DNA of 64,000 nucleotides. It comes from Gilliamella sp. B3022. Its GTDB lineage: Bacteria; Pseudomonadota; Gammaproteobacteria; Enterobacterales; Orbaceae. The stretch covers positions 2,515,306 through 2,579,305 of the forward strand of contig NZ_CP071867.1 in the NCBI RefSeq assembly GCF_028751545.1. Reading direction: 5' to 3'. The notes under the pieces are model-generated. The model saw only the letters and a program-made list of their open reading frames with translations, had not been told where the DNA came from and searched no databases. Positions 19,973 through 30,211 of the stretch are shown one piece after another. How positions within the stretch are numbered: position 1 is the stretch's first letter; each line of letters opens with the position of its first letter. The translations under genes were made by a program, and so were the position numbers.

Positions 19973-20436
19973 TTAAATGAATTGTATTGATACAATTTTC
20001 CATTATTTTGTTCTCTTGCCAAAGAGGTTTGGCATATTAGACTTTAAAAGTTTTCAATAGCAATACCTTTGTTTTAGTAAAACTGACGTTTTTTACTCAT
20101 TTCAAAAGAGTTAACGCATCTAAATCATTTGTTGTTGAACGTTATTATTACGAGTAAAGGTAACAGTCATAACTTTTGGGGTAAAATAATATAAGATGCC
20201 GGTCTCTGTTGTTCAGACTTTTTATGGTTAGGCAATTATTTTGCAACTTTGATTACTAAAATGATTATTTTTCATGTTTTGTTATTTGTATTGTTCTTTT
20301 AATACTCAGTTACACACATGATAAAAAATTCTGACGACTTGTAAATGATTTTATTTACAATAAAAAATTTAAGAAAACGAATAAAAAGGCAAAGACAATT
20401 AAGAAATGACGTTTTTCGAGTGATAATAAAACCAAT

Positions 20437-20473
20437 AAAAAGCCTCATTTAGACAGGCTAAATGAGGCTTTTT
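20437..20473 (-). terminator. Terminator of the AEC transporter gene
   Basis: AAAAAGCCTCATTTAG pairs over 16 bp with CTAAATGAGGCTTTTT around ACAGG, starting 17 bp after the stop codon. The T-run on the minus strand makes it a strong intrinsic terminator. Confidence 0.93.
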
Positions 20474-20489
20474 GAATCCATTGAAAGAC

Positions 20490-21473
20490 TTACTGCACAC
20501 CTGGAATGGTATATTCCATAATGAGTAGTAAAGTAGGTAAAATAAAGATTGATAAAACTGTTGAAGCAAAGAAAATGCTTGATGCATGTTCTTGTTCAAC
20601 ATTCCAGTTATAAGCCAAAATAACCGCTGTTGATGCCGTTGGCATTGCAAGTAAGAAGACTAACTCTTCTGCTTCCATTCCTGTAATACCAAATAAATGT
20701 ACAGCAATTAAAGCAACAATTGGTGTAAAGAAGCTTTTTAAAACCACATTGATCATAAGTGGTTTTGTCATTTTTAATTTCACACCATAAATACCTACAC
20801 CCACCGCAATTAACGAGATAAAGTTACAAGCATTAGACATGATATCAAAGGTATTAAATATAAAGTGTGGCATCCAAGTGGTACCATCTGTTACACTCAC
20901 AATTAAACCAAGGATAACGCCTAAGAACATTGGTTTCATAAGTGAACTTTTTACTGCACTAAAAACCATTCCACCCGTTACTTTACCACCTGATATTTTG
21001 GTGTCACATAATTCTAATAGAAAAATAGTCATAGGAATTAATGACAATGCCACAACAAAGTTAGCAACTGCAACAGAAATTGTGGATGAGGCACCTAACA
21101 TTAAAGTTAAGAATGGAACACCCATTCCCCCCATATTTGGGAAACAGCATAACATTGAACTCATGGCAGTTGATTTTAGATCTTTATGTAAAATGTATTT
21201 ATTAACTAAAAAACAAACAATCCATAAAAATGACATTGTGCAGAAAAAAGCAATCATCCAAATACCATTGAATATTTGCGATGGTTTAGCATGCGATGTA
21301 TGCACAAATAGTAATGCTGGGAATACAAAGTTAGATACAAGTCCTGATAACAACTTTTTAGAATCTTTTGTAAATATTCCTTGCTGTACACACAACCAAC
21401 CAAGAAAAATAAGTAAAAACACCGGAAGACAAGAACTTACTACTTGCCCAACTGCAGACCAGATCAGATTCAT
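20490..21473 (-). CDS. AEC-family transporter (auxin efflux carrier type)
   Basis: A 327-residue inner-membrane protein with about ten hydrophobic segments in two similar halves, as in the AEC/bile-acid-type fold. The N-terminal segment 'LPVFLLIFLGWLCVQQGIF' and 'GLVSNFVFPALLF' are typical, and the C-terminal half has 'FLLAMPTASTAVILAYNWN'. Characterised bacterial AEC members export organic acids such as malate or malonate; the substrate here is unknown. It is monocistronic with a strong terminator. A perfect FNR-type palindrome lies about 370 bp upstream. A second, distinct AEC gene is at 35064-36017. Confidence 0.88.
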   Translation of the reverse strand: MNLIWSAVGQVVSSCLPVFLLIFLGWLCVQQGIFTKDSKKLLSGLVSNFVFPALLFVHTSHAKPSQIFNGIWMIAFFCTMSFLWIVCFLVNKYILHKDLKSTAMSSMLCCFPNMGGMGVPFLTLMLGASSTISVAVANFVVALSLIPMTIFLLELCDTKISGGKVTGGMVFSAVKSSLMKPMFLGVILGLIVSVTDGTTWMPHFIFNTFDIMSNACNFISLIAVGVGIYGVKLKMTKPLMINVVLKSFFTPIVALIAVHLFGITGMEAEELVFLLAMPTASTAVILAYNWNVEQEHASSIFFASTVLSIFILPTLLLIMEYTIPGVQ

Positions 21474-21843
21474 TTTTTTAAAACTCCTAAAATAATATTA
21501 CTTGAAATACAAAATCGGTAATTGTTCGGTAACTTTTGATTAGATATTATTTTTTAGACCGAGCTAAAGCGGATAACAAAGCTGAATATATTTATTACAT
21601 GTAAAAGTGCATGTTTGTTTTTTGAAATTTTATATTGCTAAATGCTGTTTTACATGATGTAAGCTTAACTGAATACATTGTTAATATGTCAACCTTTGTT
21701 ATTTCAAATGGAAAATACTGTAAATTGCGCGGTATTATACTTATTCTTTTTTAACTTGTGTGAAGCAAGATCCACTAGCTCTCTTAAAAAGATCAAAAAA
21801 CCATTCAATTTTGATTGAATGCCCCTAAATAACAAAGTTTTAT

Positions 21844-21857
21844 TTGATAAAAATCAA
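21844..21857. promoter_or_regulatory. Candidate FNR/CRP-family binding site
   Basis: TTGATAAAAATCAA is a perfect TTGAT-N4-ATCAA palindrome, the FNR consensus. It is far (370 bp) from the AEC start and 550 bp from umuD. Either there is a long leader or it serves an unseen transcript, so function is uncertain. Confidence 0.5.
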
Positions 21858-22319
21858 TGAATAAGATCATTCAGAAAACGTGTGTTAAATTATGGTAAAA
21901 GTTAATTTAGCCATTAAACCTTTTATTTTAATATTTTTTAATGCGATTTGTAAACAACTAAACACTGCTAATTTTATAGTTAACAATATGATTTAAATCG
22001 TTTATATAAAGGTATAACAATGTCACTTGACTGCTGCTCTTTATATTATTCAAATAAATAATTAACATAATAGATAGTGAATTATGTTTTCAAAATATCA
22101 ATGAATGATTAATTCAATGTAAGTAATTTATGTAACCTGACAAAATCGATACGATTATTTGGACTATTTTTAAGTTAAACCCTATTTATATTTGCCCTGC
22201 TATTTTTAATCCTATAAAAATCGAAAAGACCGATAATTTTTGTTGAGACTTAACAATTATTGCTTTTTTGTTCAATTTCAATTTTTTTACAGTCGAAATT
22301 TTTTGAATCAATCACTTTA

Positions 22320-22340
22320 TACTGTATATTTATACATGTA
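22320..22340. promoter_or_regulatory. LexA-like SOS box before umuDC
   Basis: CTGTATATTTATACATG fits the CTG-N10-CAG LexA consensus except for the last base (T for G), with the TA-rich core and a TA on each flank. It lies about 65 bp upstream of the umuD start, where the umuDC operator is expected. Confidence 0.75.
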
Positions 22341-22405
22341 TTCGTTTTTTACTATCTCTATAACACACAAAATAGATTTATAGGATAATTTTAAGGAGAA
22401 CATAC

Positions 22406-22852
22406 TTGCGTAATAATTGTATTGTACTTGGCATGGTTAATGCTGCCGATAAAAATTACTTAACTTTAATTGATACACCAGTAAGAGCTGGATTTCCTTC
22501 CCCTGCTGATGATTATTTGGAAACTAAACTTGATTTGACTGAACATTTAGTAAAGCATCCTAGCGCAACATATTATATTAAAGCCGTAGGCGATTCTATG
22601 ATCGATTATGGTATTTTTAGTGGTGATTTATTAGTTGTTGATCGTTCCTTAGAGCCTAAGATGGGTGACATTGTAATTGCTGCAGTTGATGGTGAATTAA
22701 CATGCAAATGTCTCGGAATATTTGACGATCAACATCATTTATTATCAGGTAATTCTCTTTATCCACCCATTCCCTTAATAGGCAAAGATGTGCATATTTG
22801 GGGCATTGTTATACATACTATTCACTCATTACGAAAAAGAGCGCATGTATGA
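22406..22852 (+). CDS. umuD: UmuD-type SOS mutagenesis protein (self-cleaving)
   Basis: A 148-residue S24/LexA-family protein. The cleavage region reads 'PVRAGFPSPADDYLE', with an Ala-Gly scissile bond where E. coli UmuD has Cys-Gly. The catalytic Ser is in 'AVGDSMIDYGIF' and the Lys in 'DGELTCKCLG'. After RecA-stimulated self-cleavage, UmuD' joins UmuC to form polymerase V. TTG at 22406 is chosen as start because AAGGAG lies seven bases before it; the first ATG (22433) has no such site. It overlaps umuC by four bases. Confidence 0.92.
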   Translation: MRNNCIVLGMVNAADKNYLTLIDTPVRAGFPSPADDYLETKLDLTEHLVKHPSATYYIKAVGDSMIDYGIFSGDLLVVDRSLEPKMGDIVIAAVDGELTCKCLGIFDDQHHLLSGNSLYPPIPLIGKDVHIWGIVIHTIHSLRKRAHV

Positions 22853-24114
22853 TAGGTTTAATTGATTGTAATAACTTTTATGCCTCATGTGAGCGCGTTT
22901 TTAATCCTAAATTAGAAGGAAAACCCATTGGGATTTTGTCCAATAATGATGGCTGTGTCATTGCTCGTTCAAATGAATTAAAACCATTAGTACCTATGGG
23001 GATGCCGGCTTATCAGATCCCATCTAAAATTCGTAAACAAATAATTTTGCTCAGTTCAAACTATGAACTCTATGGTGATATGAGTCAGCGAGTCTTTGAT
23101 ACTGTACAAAATCATACTCCTAGTATTGAGCTCTATTCTATTGATGAAGCCTTTATTCAATTAGATGGATTTGCGGATATGACAGCACATTGTTTAAACA
23201 TAAAAAATATTGTAAAACGAGATACAGGCATTCCTGTTAGTATTGGTATTGCGCCCACTCGAACATTAGCAAAGTTAGCTAATCATATAGCAAAAAAACA
23301 CGCTATTTATCAAAATGTTTATTGTTTACCTACAGATGAAAAATTACAAAAAAATTTATTAAAAACCTTTCCCGTTAATAACATTTGGGGTGTTGGTCGA
23401 CATATTGCAAACAAATTAAACAGAATCAATATTGATACTGCATGGGACCTGCGCCAAGCCAATATAAAATATATTAGAAATAACTTTTCAGTAACGCTAG
23501 AACGAACAGTATTAGAATTACAAGGAATTAACTGCATTGAGTTAGATGACCTAGCCGCTCCGAAGAAAAACATCATGATATCACGCAGTTTTGGTCGTTT
23601 AACAAGCGCACTATTTGATTTACAAGAAGCGATTCGTCTGCATGCAAGCCGTGCAACTGAAAAACTTAGACAACAACAATCTGTCGCTAGTGCTATTCTT
23701 GTCTTTTTAAAAACTGATCGCTTTTGTGTCAATTCAAATCAATATCATCCATCAATTGTTGTACCACTTTCTTTTCCAACGGATGACTCACGATTAATTA
23801 TTCACGCAGCACAAAAAGGGTTGCTGGCAATATATAAACAAGATCTTTTATTTATGAAATCAGGGGTAATGTTGCTGGATCTGAAAAATAAAAACGGGCA
23901 TTTCCAACCAGATTTTTTTACTACATCGTTGACAAATCCATCACTGCATAAAAATGATAAACTTATGAAGACAATTGATATAATCAATCAAAAAATGGGG
24001 AAAAATACGATCCAATTAGGAGGAATACAAAAATCTGCTCCTTGGCAGATAAAACGTGAATTATTAAGCAAACGTTATACTACTCATTGGAATGAATTGC
24101 CATTGGTGAAATAA
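22849..24114 (+). CDS. umuC: DNA polymerase V catalytic subunit (Y family)
   Basis: A 421-residue Y-family polymerase, near E. coli UmuC length. It opens 'MIGLIDCNNFYASCERVF' (metal-binding Asp, steric-gate Tyr region), then 'SNNDGCVIARSNE', 'SIDEAFIQL' (catalytic Asp-Glu), helix-hairpin-helix 'LKTFPVNNIWGVGRHIANKL', and the UmuC-specific C-terminal little-finger and tail. The ATG at 22849 overlaps the umuD TGA (ATGA), which matches the homologous N-terminus; an earlier in-frame ATG at 22798 would lie inside umuD and is not used here. It performs error-prone translesion synthesis under SOS control. Confidence 0.95.
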   Translation: MIGLIDCNNFYASCERVFNPKLEGKPIGILSNNDGCVIARSNELKPLVPMGMPAYQIPSKIRKQIILLSSNYELYGDMSQRVFDTVQNHTPSIELYSIDEAFIQLDGFADMTAHCLNIKNIVKRDTGIPVSIGIAPTRTLAKLANHIAKKHAIYQNVYCLPTDEKLQKNLLKTFPVNNIWGVGRHIANKLNRINIDTAWDLRQANIKYIRNNFSVTLERTVLELQGINCIELDDLAAPKKNIMISRSFGRLTSALFDLQEAIRLHASRATEKLRQQQSVASAILVFLKTDRFCVNSNQYHPSIVVPLSFPTDDSRLIIHAAQKGLLAIYKQDLLFMKSGVMLLDLKNKNGHFQPDFFTTSLTNPSLHKNDKLMKTIDIINQKMGKNTIQLGGIQKSAPWQIKRELLSKRYTTHWNELPLVK

Positions 24115-24231
24115 ATAACTAAAAATAATAACCGTTATTATATATAATAAGTAAAAGAGTAACATATATTCTAGCGATGGATATTGTATATCCTTAATGA
24201 GTGACCACAACATAAGAACGGATTGATTAGG

Positions 24232-25053
24232 ATGAAAAATACAGAATTAGAAATAGAAAGACTCAAAACTTTAAGTACTACATTGAATCATAAAAAATGT
24301 GTTTCCACTTATAAATCAATAAAACAACAGGATCTCTCTAATATACCTATATTAAAACCCCTGCTTGTTGTTGTATTAAATGGTTGTAAAATCGTTGGTA
24401 ATGAAACTAAAATCGCGTGCAATGTAGGTAATTTTGTTTTTTTTACCGATGTACAAACAATGAGTATGCGAAATATCCCTGCCAATACCAATTATCTTGC
24501 GGTACTCGTTGAATTTGAATTTTCTGATTTTGATAATAACTTAATCAATAATAACACGAATAAATCTGAAATATACACATTTGGTAAAGCTAATAGCGCT
24601 TTATACAAATGCATATCTCAACTGGTTGAATGTTTAGATTGGGCAACAGAAGATATATTAGAAAACCGAAGAAAAGAGATCATCAACTTATTGATTAGTT
24701 CAGGATATCAAAATTTAGCTTACCTCCCCAGTCAAAAAGAAACAACCCAAAAAGTTATCGAAATATTTAAAAGAAACGACAATAAAAAAATAACTATAGA
24801 TGACGTGAGCAAAGAAATCTGTATGAGTAAAGCGACACTATATCGCAAATTAAAGTTTGAAGGGGAAAATATCCAAAAAATAAAAGAAAAAGTGTTAATG
24901 GGACGAGCGCTTCACTTATTACAAACATCGAGCCTTTCAACAGAACATATTGCCACAATGGTTGGGTATTCATCCACAGCTCGATTTTCTCAACGATTTA
25001 GAGCCTATTTTGGATTATCACCAAAAGAATTAAAAAATACCAAACGAAATTAA
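24232..25053 (+). CDS. AraC-family transcriptional regulator
   Basis: A 273-residue regulator. The N-terminal part (about 1-160) is a cupin-like effector/dimerisation domain with no strong match. The C-terminal 100 residues hold two helix-turn-helix motifs, 'ITIDDVSKEICMSKATLYRKL' and 'LSTEHIATMVGYSSTARFSQRF', ending 'YFGLSPKELKN', the AraC signature. It resembles the GadX/Rns-type stress and virulence regulators more than sugar regulators in its HTH spacing (inference). ATG at 24232 is preferred; an in-frame TTG at 24223 is possible. It has no obvious operon partner: umuC ends 117 bp upstream and the next 1.2 kb lacks genes. Confidence 0.85.
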   Translation: MKNTELEIERLKTLSTTLNHKKCVSTYKSIKQQDLSNIPILKPLLVVVLNGCKIVGNETKIACNVGNFVFFTDVQTMSMRNIPANTNYLAVLVEFEFSDFDNNLINNNTNKSEIYTFGKANSALYKCISQLVECLDWATEDILENRRKEIINLLISSGYQNLAYLPSQKETTQKVIEIFKRNDNKKITIDDVSKEICMSKATLYRKLKFEGENIQKIKEKVLMGRALHLLQTSSLSTEHIATMVGYSSTARFSQRFRAYFGLSPKELKNTKRN

Positions 25054-25070
25054 TCGTTTTTTTATATAAA

Positions 25071-25092
25071 AATTCCCATTAAATTGGGAATT
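25071..25092 (+). terminator. Terminator of the AraC-family gene
   Basis: AATTCCCA-TTAAAT-TGGGAATT followed by ATTTT, 18 bp after the stop codon. Confidence 0.75.
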
Positions 25093-26253
25093 ATTTTAGA
25101 AAAATATACGATTTTTCGTATGAAGCCACTTCAAATAGCAATTTTTATCACTTTAATATATCGGTATTTTTAAGATGAATTATCAAGTACAAATTGATAA
25201 CTGGAACTCAGTTATCTATAAGTTACTTTATTTTTATGTTGGACTAAGACGATTTATTTTAAAAACAGTTAATATCGATGCTTTATAGAAATAGTACCTG
25301 AGAGTTTTGGATTTGTGTAAAAGCGTTAATGGACATTAAAACAACAAAATTGGAGTTTGCAATAATGCCCTCCTTGGCAAAATTGCAAAAATTTTTAGTG
25401 ATGCCAAATCTTCCATGAGCAATAAGTCAAAAATAACCTTTACTTTTGGTACCACTTAAATCAGATATTTTTATTTAGGACCATTTCTTTTTAGCACTAA
25501 AAGTATAAATACTGATTTTTACACTATCAAAATATCCATAAATTGATAGTATAATTGTAAACACTCCATCCCAAACTACTATGATGATATAATTGAATAC
25601 TCAACCTCATCTGTAATATATGGCTAAATTATAACAAGTAATTATGTAAAAAAAATGACAATTAAATTCATTTTATTAACAAAATATTTCAAATTACTTA
25701 CACAATATTAAGAATTAAGTTTACTAAGCCGGCATTAGTGGCATGATATAATGAAAAGCTATGATATAGCTTTTCAACATTACTTATTGATAACGATTAA
25801 AAACATTCACTTATCTATGTAGTTAGAGGACATAATGGATTGGTTTTATTATTACTAATTTGCACAAATTAATAACATTTCCATTCAAACCATGATCCAT
25901 TATTTTTTTCATAATAGATACAAATAAGGTCTTCATATTGGATATTATTACTTATCCCCAAAATTACATTTACATTTGTGTAATCAAGATAGTGTCCGCT
26001 TGTGGCACAAAACTTTTAAGTTACCTTAATAGTAAAAACTAAGTTGCAAAGACTAAATTTATTGTGGAATTTTAATTGTACTGTCATTAATGGCTGACTC
26101 AATTCTTCTTATAAAGCAATTGTACTACTTTATGAGTATCTAAAGTTTTATTCAGTATAAAGACCTTTAGCTTGTATAAAAGATGTGTCTATTGCATCAA
26201 TGAAGATAATAACCAGTCAAAAATAGACAAAATGATGCTCCATGTTATAGCAG
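25093..26253. other. 1.16-kb gene-poor spacer with fragments
   Basis: No intact gene is seen. A 37-codon plus-strand frame (about 25175-25288, 'MNYQVQIDNWNSVIYKLL...') and shorter pieces after it may be remnants. A better-supported minus-strand remnant is at 25869-26087. The region is flanked by the AraC terminator and the yhhJ end. Confidence 0.5.
25869..26087 (-). pseudogene. Small minus-strand gene interrupted by one stop codon (unknown protein)
   Basis: From ATG at 26087 the frame reads 23 codons ('MTVQLKFHNKFSLCNLVFTI...'), meets TAA, then runs 48 more codons in the same frame, 'KFCATSGHYLDYTNVNVILG', on to '...YEKNNGSWFEWKCY' and a stop. The second part looks like a genuine protein C-terminus, rich in aromatic and acidic residues as many small immunity-type or hypothetical proteins are. 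I do not recognise the family. It may be a broken copy of a short gene. Confidence 0.35.
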
Positions 26254-26277
26254 ATATGGGATCTTATGATCCCATAT
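26254..26277. other. Perfect hairpin overlapping the yhhJ stop codon
   Basis: ATATGGGATC-TTAT-GATCCCATAT: a 10-bp stem whose loop contains the stop codon of yhhJ. There is no T-run on the minus strand afterwards, so it is not a clear intrinsic terminator. It may protect the mRNA 3' end. Confidence 0.5.
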
Positions 26278-27394
26278 TAACAATTGAATTACGAAAACGC
26301 TTAAGCGCAATAAGAAAGAACACACTACCAATAGCTAATAACCAAGCATAAGATGTCCAAACAACACTTAAACCCGCTCCACGATATAAAATTGCCTGCC
26401 CTAATTCAACAAAATGCGTTGTTGGTGCAAACAACATGATATTTTGGACTACTTCAGGCATACTTTCACGTGGTGTACTACCACCAGAAAGCATCTGTAA
26501 AGGTAGAAGAATCAAAATAAATAACATGGCAAATTGTGCTGTTGATTTGGCAACAGTCGCCATAAAGATTCCAAGTGACGTTGTCACGAATAAATGTAGA
26601 GCTGCCCCAATTAAAAACAAGGTAATCGAGCCTTCAATTGGAACATTTAGCCAACCATGAACAACAACTAAGAGTGCCCCCCATGTTGAAACAAGCACGA
26701 CAAGTCCCATCGACCAAACTTTTGATATCATGATTTGAAGTGGTGTAACTGGCATTGAAAGCAAGTGATCGATAGTACCATGTTCACGTTCCTTCATTAA
26801 AGCTGCGCCAGTTAAAATAATCGACAACGTGGTCACAATATTGATGATTTCCATAACGGAACCAAACCAAGAACGGGTCAAGTTTGGATTAAATGCAGCA
26901 TGAACTTCGATATTCACCGGCAGACTGGTGGGTTTATCGATTTGATTGAAATATTTTGTTATTTCGTTGGTCACAATTTGGGTAATATAACCATTCCCAA
27001 CAAAAGCCTGCCCCATTCGTGTTGCATCAATATTAAGTTGAATTTCTGGACTCTGATTATTTAATACATCGCGTTGAAAGTTAGGCGGAATATTCAATGC
27101 AAAAGTATAACTGTCGGTATCCATTCCACGATCGACTTCATCCATTGAATTTAATTTTACCGGTTGGTTAAACATGGGTGGATAAAACGCCGCTATAATT
27201 TGTCTGGATAAAGGTGAATCATCTTCATCAACTACTGCAATCGACGCATGATGAAGCGAGTCTGAAGTTGCTGTTGCTGCAGTATAGATATCAAGCGTAA
27301 AACAGTAGGCAATTAACAGTAACATGATTGGGTCACGAATCAATCCCCATAACTCTTTAATACCTAAGCGATAAATATTAATAAAACTTTGCAT
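26264..27394 (-). CDS. yhhJ: ABC-2 type export permease YhhJ
   Basis: A 376-residue inner-membrane permease of the ABC-2 type. One N-terminal membrane segment is followed by a large periplasmic domain ('ALNIPPNFQRDVLNNQSPEI', 'DATRMGQAFVGNGY') and a C-terminal bundle with 'REREHGTIDHLLSMPVTPLQI', 'LLPLQMLSGGSTPRESMP'. It is close to E. coli YhhJ throughout. ATG at 27394, preceded by AAGGATAG, is chosen because homologues start there; an in-frame ATG at 27439 would overlap rbbA by 40 bases. The chosen start overlaps the end of rbbA by seven bases less one stop, so the genes are translationally close. Confidence 0.92.
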   Translation of the reverse strand: MQSFINIYRLGIKELWGLIRDPIMLLLIAYCFTLDIYTAATATSDSLHHASIAVVDEDDSPLSRQIIAAFYPPMFNQPVKLNSMDEVDRGMDTDSYTFALNIPPNFQRDVLNNQSPEIQLNIDATRMGQAFVGNGYITQIVTNEITKYFNQIDKPTSLPVNIEVHAAFNPNLTRSWFGSVMEIINIVTTLSIILTGAALMKEREHGTIDHLLSMPVTPLQIMISKVWSMGLVVLVSTWGALLVVVHGWLNVPIEGSITLFLIGAALHLFVTTSLGIFMATVAKSTAQFAMLFILILLPLQMLSGGSTPRESMPEVVQNIMLFAPTTHFVELGQAILYRGAGLSVVWTSYAWLLAIGSVFFLIALKRFRNSIVNMGS

Positions 27395-27399
27395 AATAT

Positions 27400-30198
27400 C
27401 TATCCTTCTTGTTTCTTGAGTAGGAATATACTTGCGCACAGTATAATCGGAATGGTGATCAGCAAGGCAAATATAGAGTTATGTAAATCAAAAAGTCCTA
27501 ATGCTTTATTGAAAACCCCTCGAGCAATAATAAGCATATGGGTGGTTGGATAAACTTCACCAATATATCGTCCACTACCTTCTAAAGATGCAACCGGATT
27601 AAGTAAACCAGAAAATTGTATCGCAGGTAACATGGTACCAACACAGGTTAAAAAGATAACCGCAATTTGACTGCGTGTTACTGTCGAAGCAAGTAATCCA
27701 AAGCCTGTTGCAATAATACAATAAGCTAATCCAGCCAAACACAAAGTCAACAAGCTGCCTTTAATTGGTACGCCAAATATTGTCACCGCCATAAGCAGCA
27801 ATAATAAAAAGCTAAGCATCGAAATCACAATATATGGAACCTGCTTACCTAATAAAAATTCAGTTTTGGTAACAGGCGTAACATATAAGTTAATTATCGA
27901 CCCCATCTCTTTTTCACGTACTACGGATAGTGCCGCTAACATCGATGGAATCATTAATAATAAAATAGGAATAACCGCCGGTACCATAGCTTGTAAACTT
28001 TTAATATCGGGATTATAACGATATCGAGTTTCAATATTTGCTAATGAACTCGATGCCGTTCCGGTGGTTGTTTTTATTTTGTCACTTAACCAAGCAAGAT
28101 GCATTCCTTGTACATATCCTTTAATCGTATCGGCACGCAAAGGCATTGCACCATCAATCCATATTCCAATACTAACCGGATCACCACGTTGAATATCTCG
28201 ACCAAAATTTGGTGGAATCTCAATAGCTAATGCTATCTCATTACTTCTCATCCTATGATCCATATCATCATAATCAAGGATTGGCGGTTTCTCGATAAAA
28301 TAGCGCTTAGATCCAGAAAGATTGGTAATATAATTTTGACTGGTAATAGTTTGATCACGATCTAACACCGCAAAATTTAAATCTTCTACATCCATGGTGA
28401 TACCATAGCCCATAACCAACATTAAGATAGCTGAACCTAAAAGTGCTAACAAAGCTCGCAATGGATCGCGCGATAGCTCTAAAGTTTCACGCCACATACA
28501 CCCAATCATCCGAGTTAAGCTAAATCCCTGTAGGTGAGCATCTTGCGTTGTATTACCTTGTTTATTGGTTAAAGTTTTAGGCTCTTCACTTGCTTTTTCA
28601 TCACTATGGGTATCATCTGCACCAGCATCAACTAAATAACGAATAAAAGCTTCTTCCAGCGTTTTAGCATTTTTGGAATGGATGATATTATCAGGAGTAT
28701 CACTGGCTAATACTTTACCAGCATGCATGAGTGAAATCCTATCACAGCGTGCCGCCTCATTCATAAAATGGGTAGTAATAAATACCGTAACTTTATCTTT
28801 TCGGGAAAGTTCGATAATTAAACGCCAAAAGTCATCCCGAGCAATGGGATCAACCCCGGAAGTCGGTTCATCTAGGATAAGAATTTCAGGATTATGAACC
28901 ACCGCAACAGATAAAGAAAGTCTTTGCTTAACCCCTAACGGTAGACTATCTGGTAAACTTTTTAATTCATTTTCCAAGCCAAAACGCTTAACTAACTCCT
29001 CAACTCTTGCTGGAATTTTGCTTTCTTCAATACCAAATAGACGGGCATGTAAAACTAAGTTTTGTTCAACCGTTAATTCACTGTAAAGCGAAAAAGCCTG
29101 AGACATATAACCTAAATGACGTCTAACATTAATATCACTTGCATCAACCGGTTTACCAAATAACCAAGCTTCACCTGATGATATTGGTAATAACCCTGTT
29201 AACATCTTCATCGTTGTGGATTTACCGCAACCATTCGATCCTAAAAAACCAAATATTTCGCCTTGTTTGATTGAAAAATTAACATGGTCAACTGCAACAA
29301 AATCACCAAATTGCTTGGTTAAACCTTTTGCCTCAATCGCCACTTGTAAATCTTTATTTAAATCTAATGGGGGAATTTCAACCGATTCATAACCTTCTCT
29401 AGCATCTTCTGGCATCAATTGAATAAAGGCATCATCTAAATTATCTTTGCCTGTTTTGGCTAATAATGCTTGAGGCGTGCCTGTTTCAAGAATCTTACCG
29501 CCATACATTGCAACCAGCCAATCAAAGTTTTGCGCTTCATCCATATAAGCGGTTGCAACAATCACGCTCATTTGTGGTCGTTGTTCACGAATTTTATTGA
29601 TTAATTGCCAGAATTGCGCGCGAGAAAGAGGATCGACCCCTGTTGTTGGTTCATCAAGAATAAGTAAATCAGGATCATGAATCAAGGCAGAACATAAGCT
29701 GACTTTTTGTTTCATCCCTCCAGAAAGGCGACCTGCGGGTCTAGATAAAAAAGGATACAACCCAGTGCTTTTAGTTAACTCATCGATACGACGTCGCCTT
29801 TCAGCAGCATCGTTACCAAATAAACGAGCAAAAAATTGCAAATTTTCTTCGACTGAAAGTGTAGGATAAAGGTTTTTCCCTAATCCTTGTGGCATATAAG
29901 CAATACGGGTACAGACGTTTTTACGATGGGATTTATCTTTCATGTCACCATCTAAAACGTAAACTAATCCCTCTTGAATGACATGTGCGCCCGCTATTAA
30001 TGATAATAAGCTAGATTTACCAACACCATCAGGACCAATCAGTCCCACCATACATCTAGGCGGGATGGCAATACTAACATCATTAAGCGCACACGTTTTT
30101 TTATAATGTAAGGTGACATGACTTACATTTACAACCGCATCATCAATGGCCTTACCTTCAGTAAGTAACGTCAAATCCTTTTTATTTGACTCTGACAT
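27400..30198 (-). CDS. rbbA: RbbA-type fused ABC ATPase/permease
   Basis: A 932-residue protein with two nucleotide-binding domains and a C-terminal ABC-2 permease. NBD1 has Walker A '[11 protein letters not shown]', signature 'LSGGMKQK' and Walker B '[12 protein letters not shown]'. NBD2 has Walker A '[12 protein letters not shown]', a variant signature '[11 protein letters not shown]' as in E. coli RbbA, and '[11 protein letters not shown]'. The permease begins about residue 570 after a charged linker. E. coli RbbA is described as a ribosome-bound ATPase, but the operon context with a membrane-fusion protein and a second permease points to an exporter. It sits 13 bp after yhiI. Confidence 0.93.
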   Translation of the reverse strand: MSESNKKDLTLLTEGKAIDDAVVNVSHVTLHYKKTCALNDVSIAIPPRCMVGLIGPDGVGKSSLLSLIAGAHVIQEGLVYVLDGDMKDKSHRKNVCTRIAYMPQGLGKNLYPTLSVEENLQFFARLFGNDAAERRRRIDELTKSTGLYPFLSRPAGRLSGGMKQKVSLCSALIHDPDLLILDEPTTGVDPLSRAQFWQLINKIREQRPQMSVIVATAYMDEAQNFDWLVAMYGGKILETGTPQALLAKTGKDNLDDAFIQLMPEDAREGYESVEIPPLDLNKDLQVAIEAKGLTKQFGDFVAVDHVNFSIKQGEIFGFLGSNGCGKSTTMKMLTGLLPISSGEAWLFGKPVDASDINVRRHLGYMSQAFSLYSELTVEQNLVLHARLFGIEESKIPARVEELVKRFGLENELKSLPDSLPLGVKQRLSLSVAVVHNPEILILDEPTSGVDPIARDDFWRLIIELSRKDKVTVFITTHFMNEAARCDRISLMHAGKVLASDTPDNIIHSKNAKTLEEAFIRYLVDAGADDTHSDEKASEEPKTLTNKQGNTTQDAHLQGFSLTRMIGCMWRETLELSRDPLRALLALLGSAILMLVMGYGITMDVEDLNFAVLDRDQTITSQNYITNLSGSKRYFIEKPPILDYDDMDHRMRSNEIALAIEIPPNFGRDIQRGDPVSIGIWIDGAMPLRADTIKGYVQGMHLAWLSDKIKTTTGTASSSLANIETRYRYNPDIKSLQAMVPAVIPILLLMIPSMLAALSVVREKEMGSIINLYVTPVTKTEFLLGKQVPYIVISMLSFLLLLLMAVTIFGVPIKGSLLTLCLAGLAYCIIATGFGLLASTVTRSQIAVIFLTCVGTMLPAIQFSGLLNPVASLEGSGRYIGEVYPTTHMLIIARGVFNKALGLFDLHNSIFALLITIPIILCASIFLLKKQEG

Positions 30199-30211
30199 AT
30201 GCTATCTCCAA

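Larger units (their letters stand above)
19426..20436. other. 1-kb gene-poor spacer with fragments
   Basis: This stretch contains repeat copy 1, the transporter-like remnant, and an earlier short plus-strand frame about 19610-19706 ending '...EEFADNLTIFTTFVIE' with no start. No intact gene is seen. It looks like a site where one or more genes have been lost. Confidence 0.5.
21474..22405. other. 930-bp intergenic region with regulatory palindromes
   Basis: No gene is seen. It contains an inverted repeat CATTCAAT-TTTG-ATTGAATG (21802-21821), a perfect FNR-type box (21844-21857) and, near its right end, a LexA-like box before umuD. Confidence 0.55.

Noticed and set aside
20839-21495. 218-codon plus-strand frame
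   Set aside because: It lies antisense across most of the AEC transporter gene, has no domain and no ribosome binding site, and its Thr/Pro/Asn-rich sequence is the mirror of a membrane-protein coding strand.
27400-30198. Loss of function in the second RbbA ATPase domain because of its LPLGVKQR signature
   Set aside because: As I recall it, E. coli RbbA carries the same variant signature, so this is a family feature rather than a local defect.
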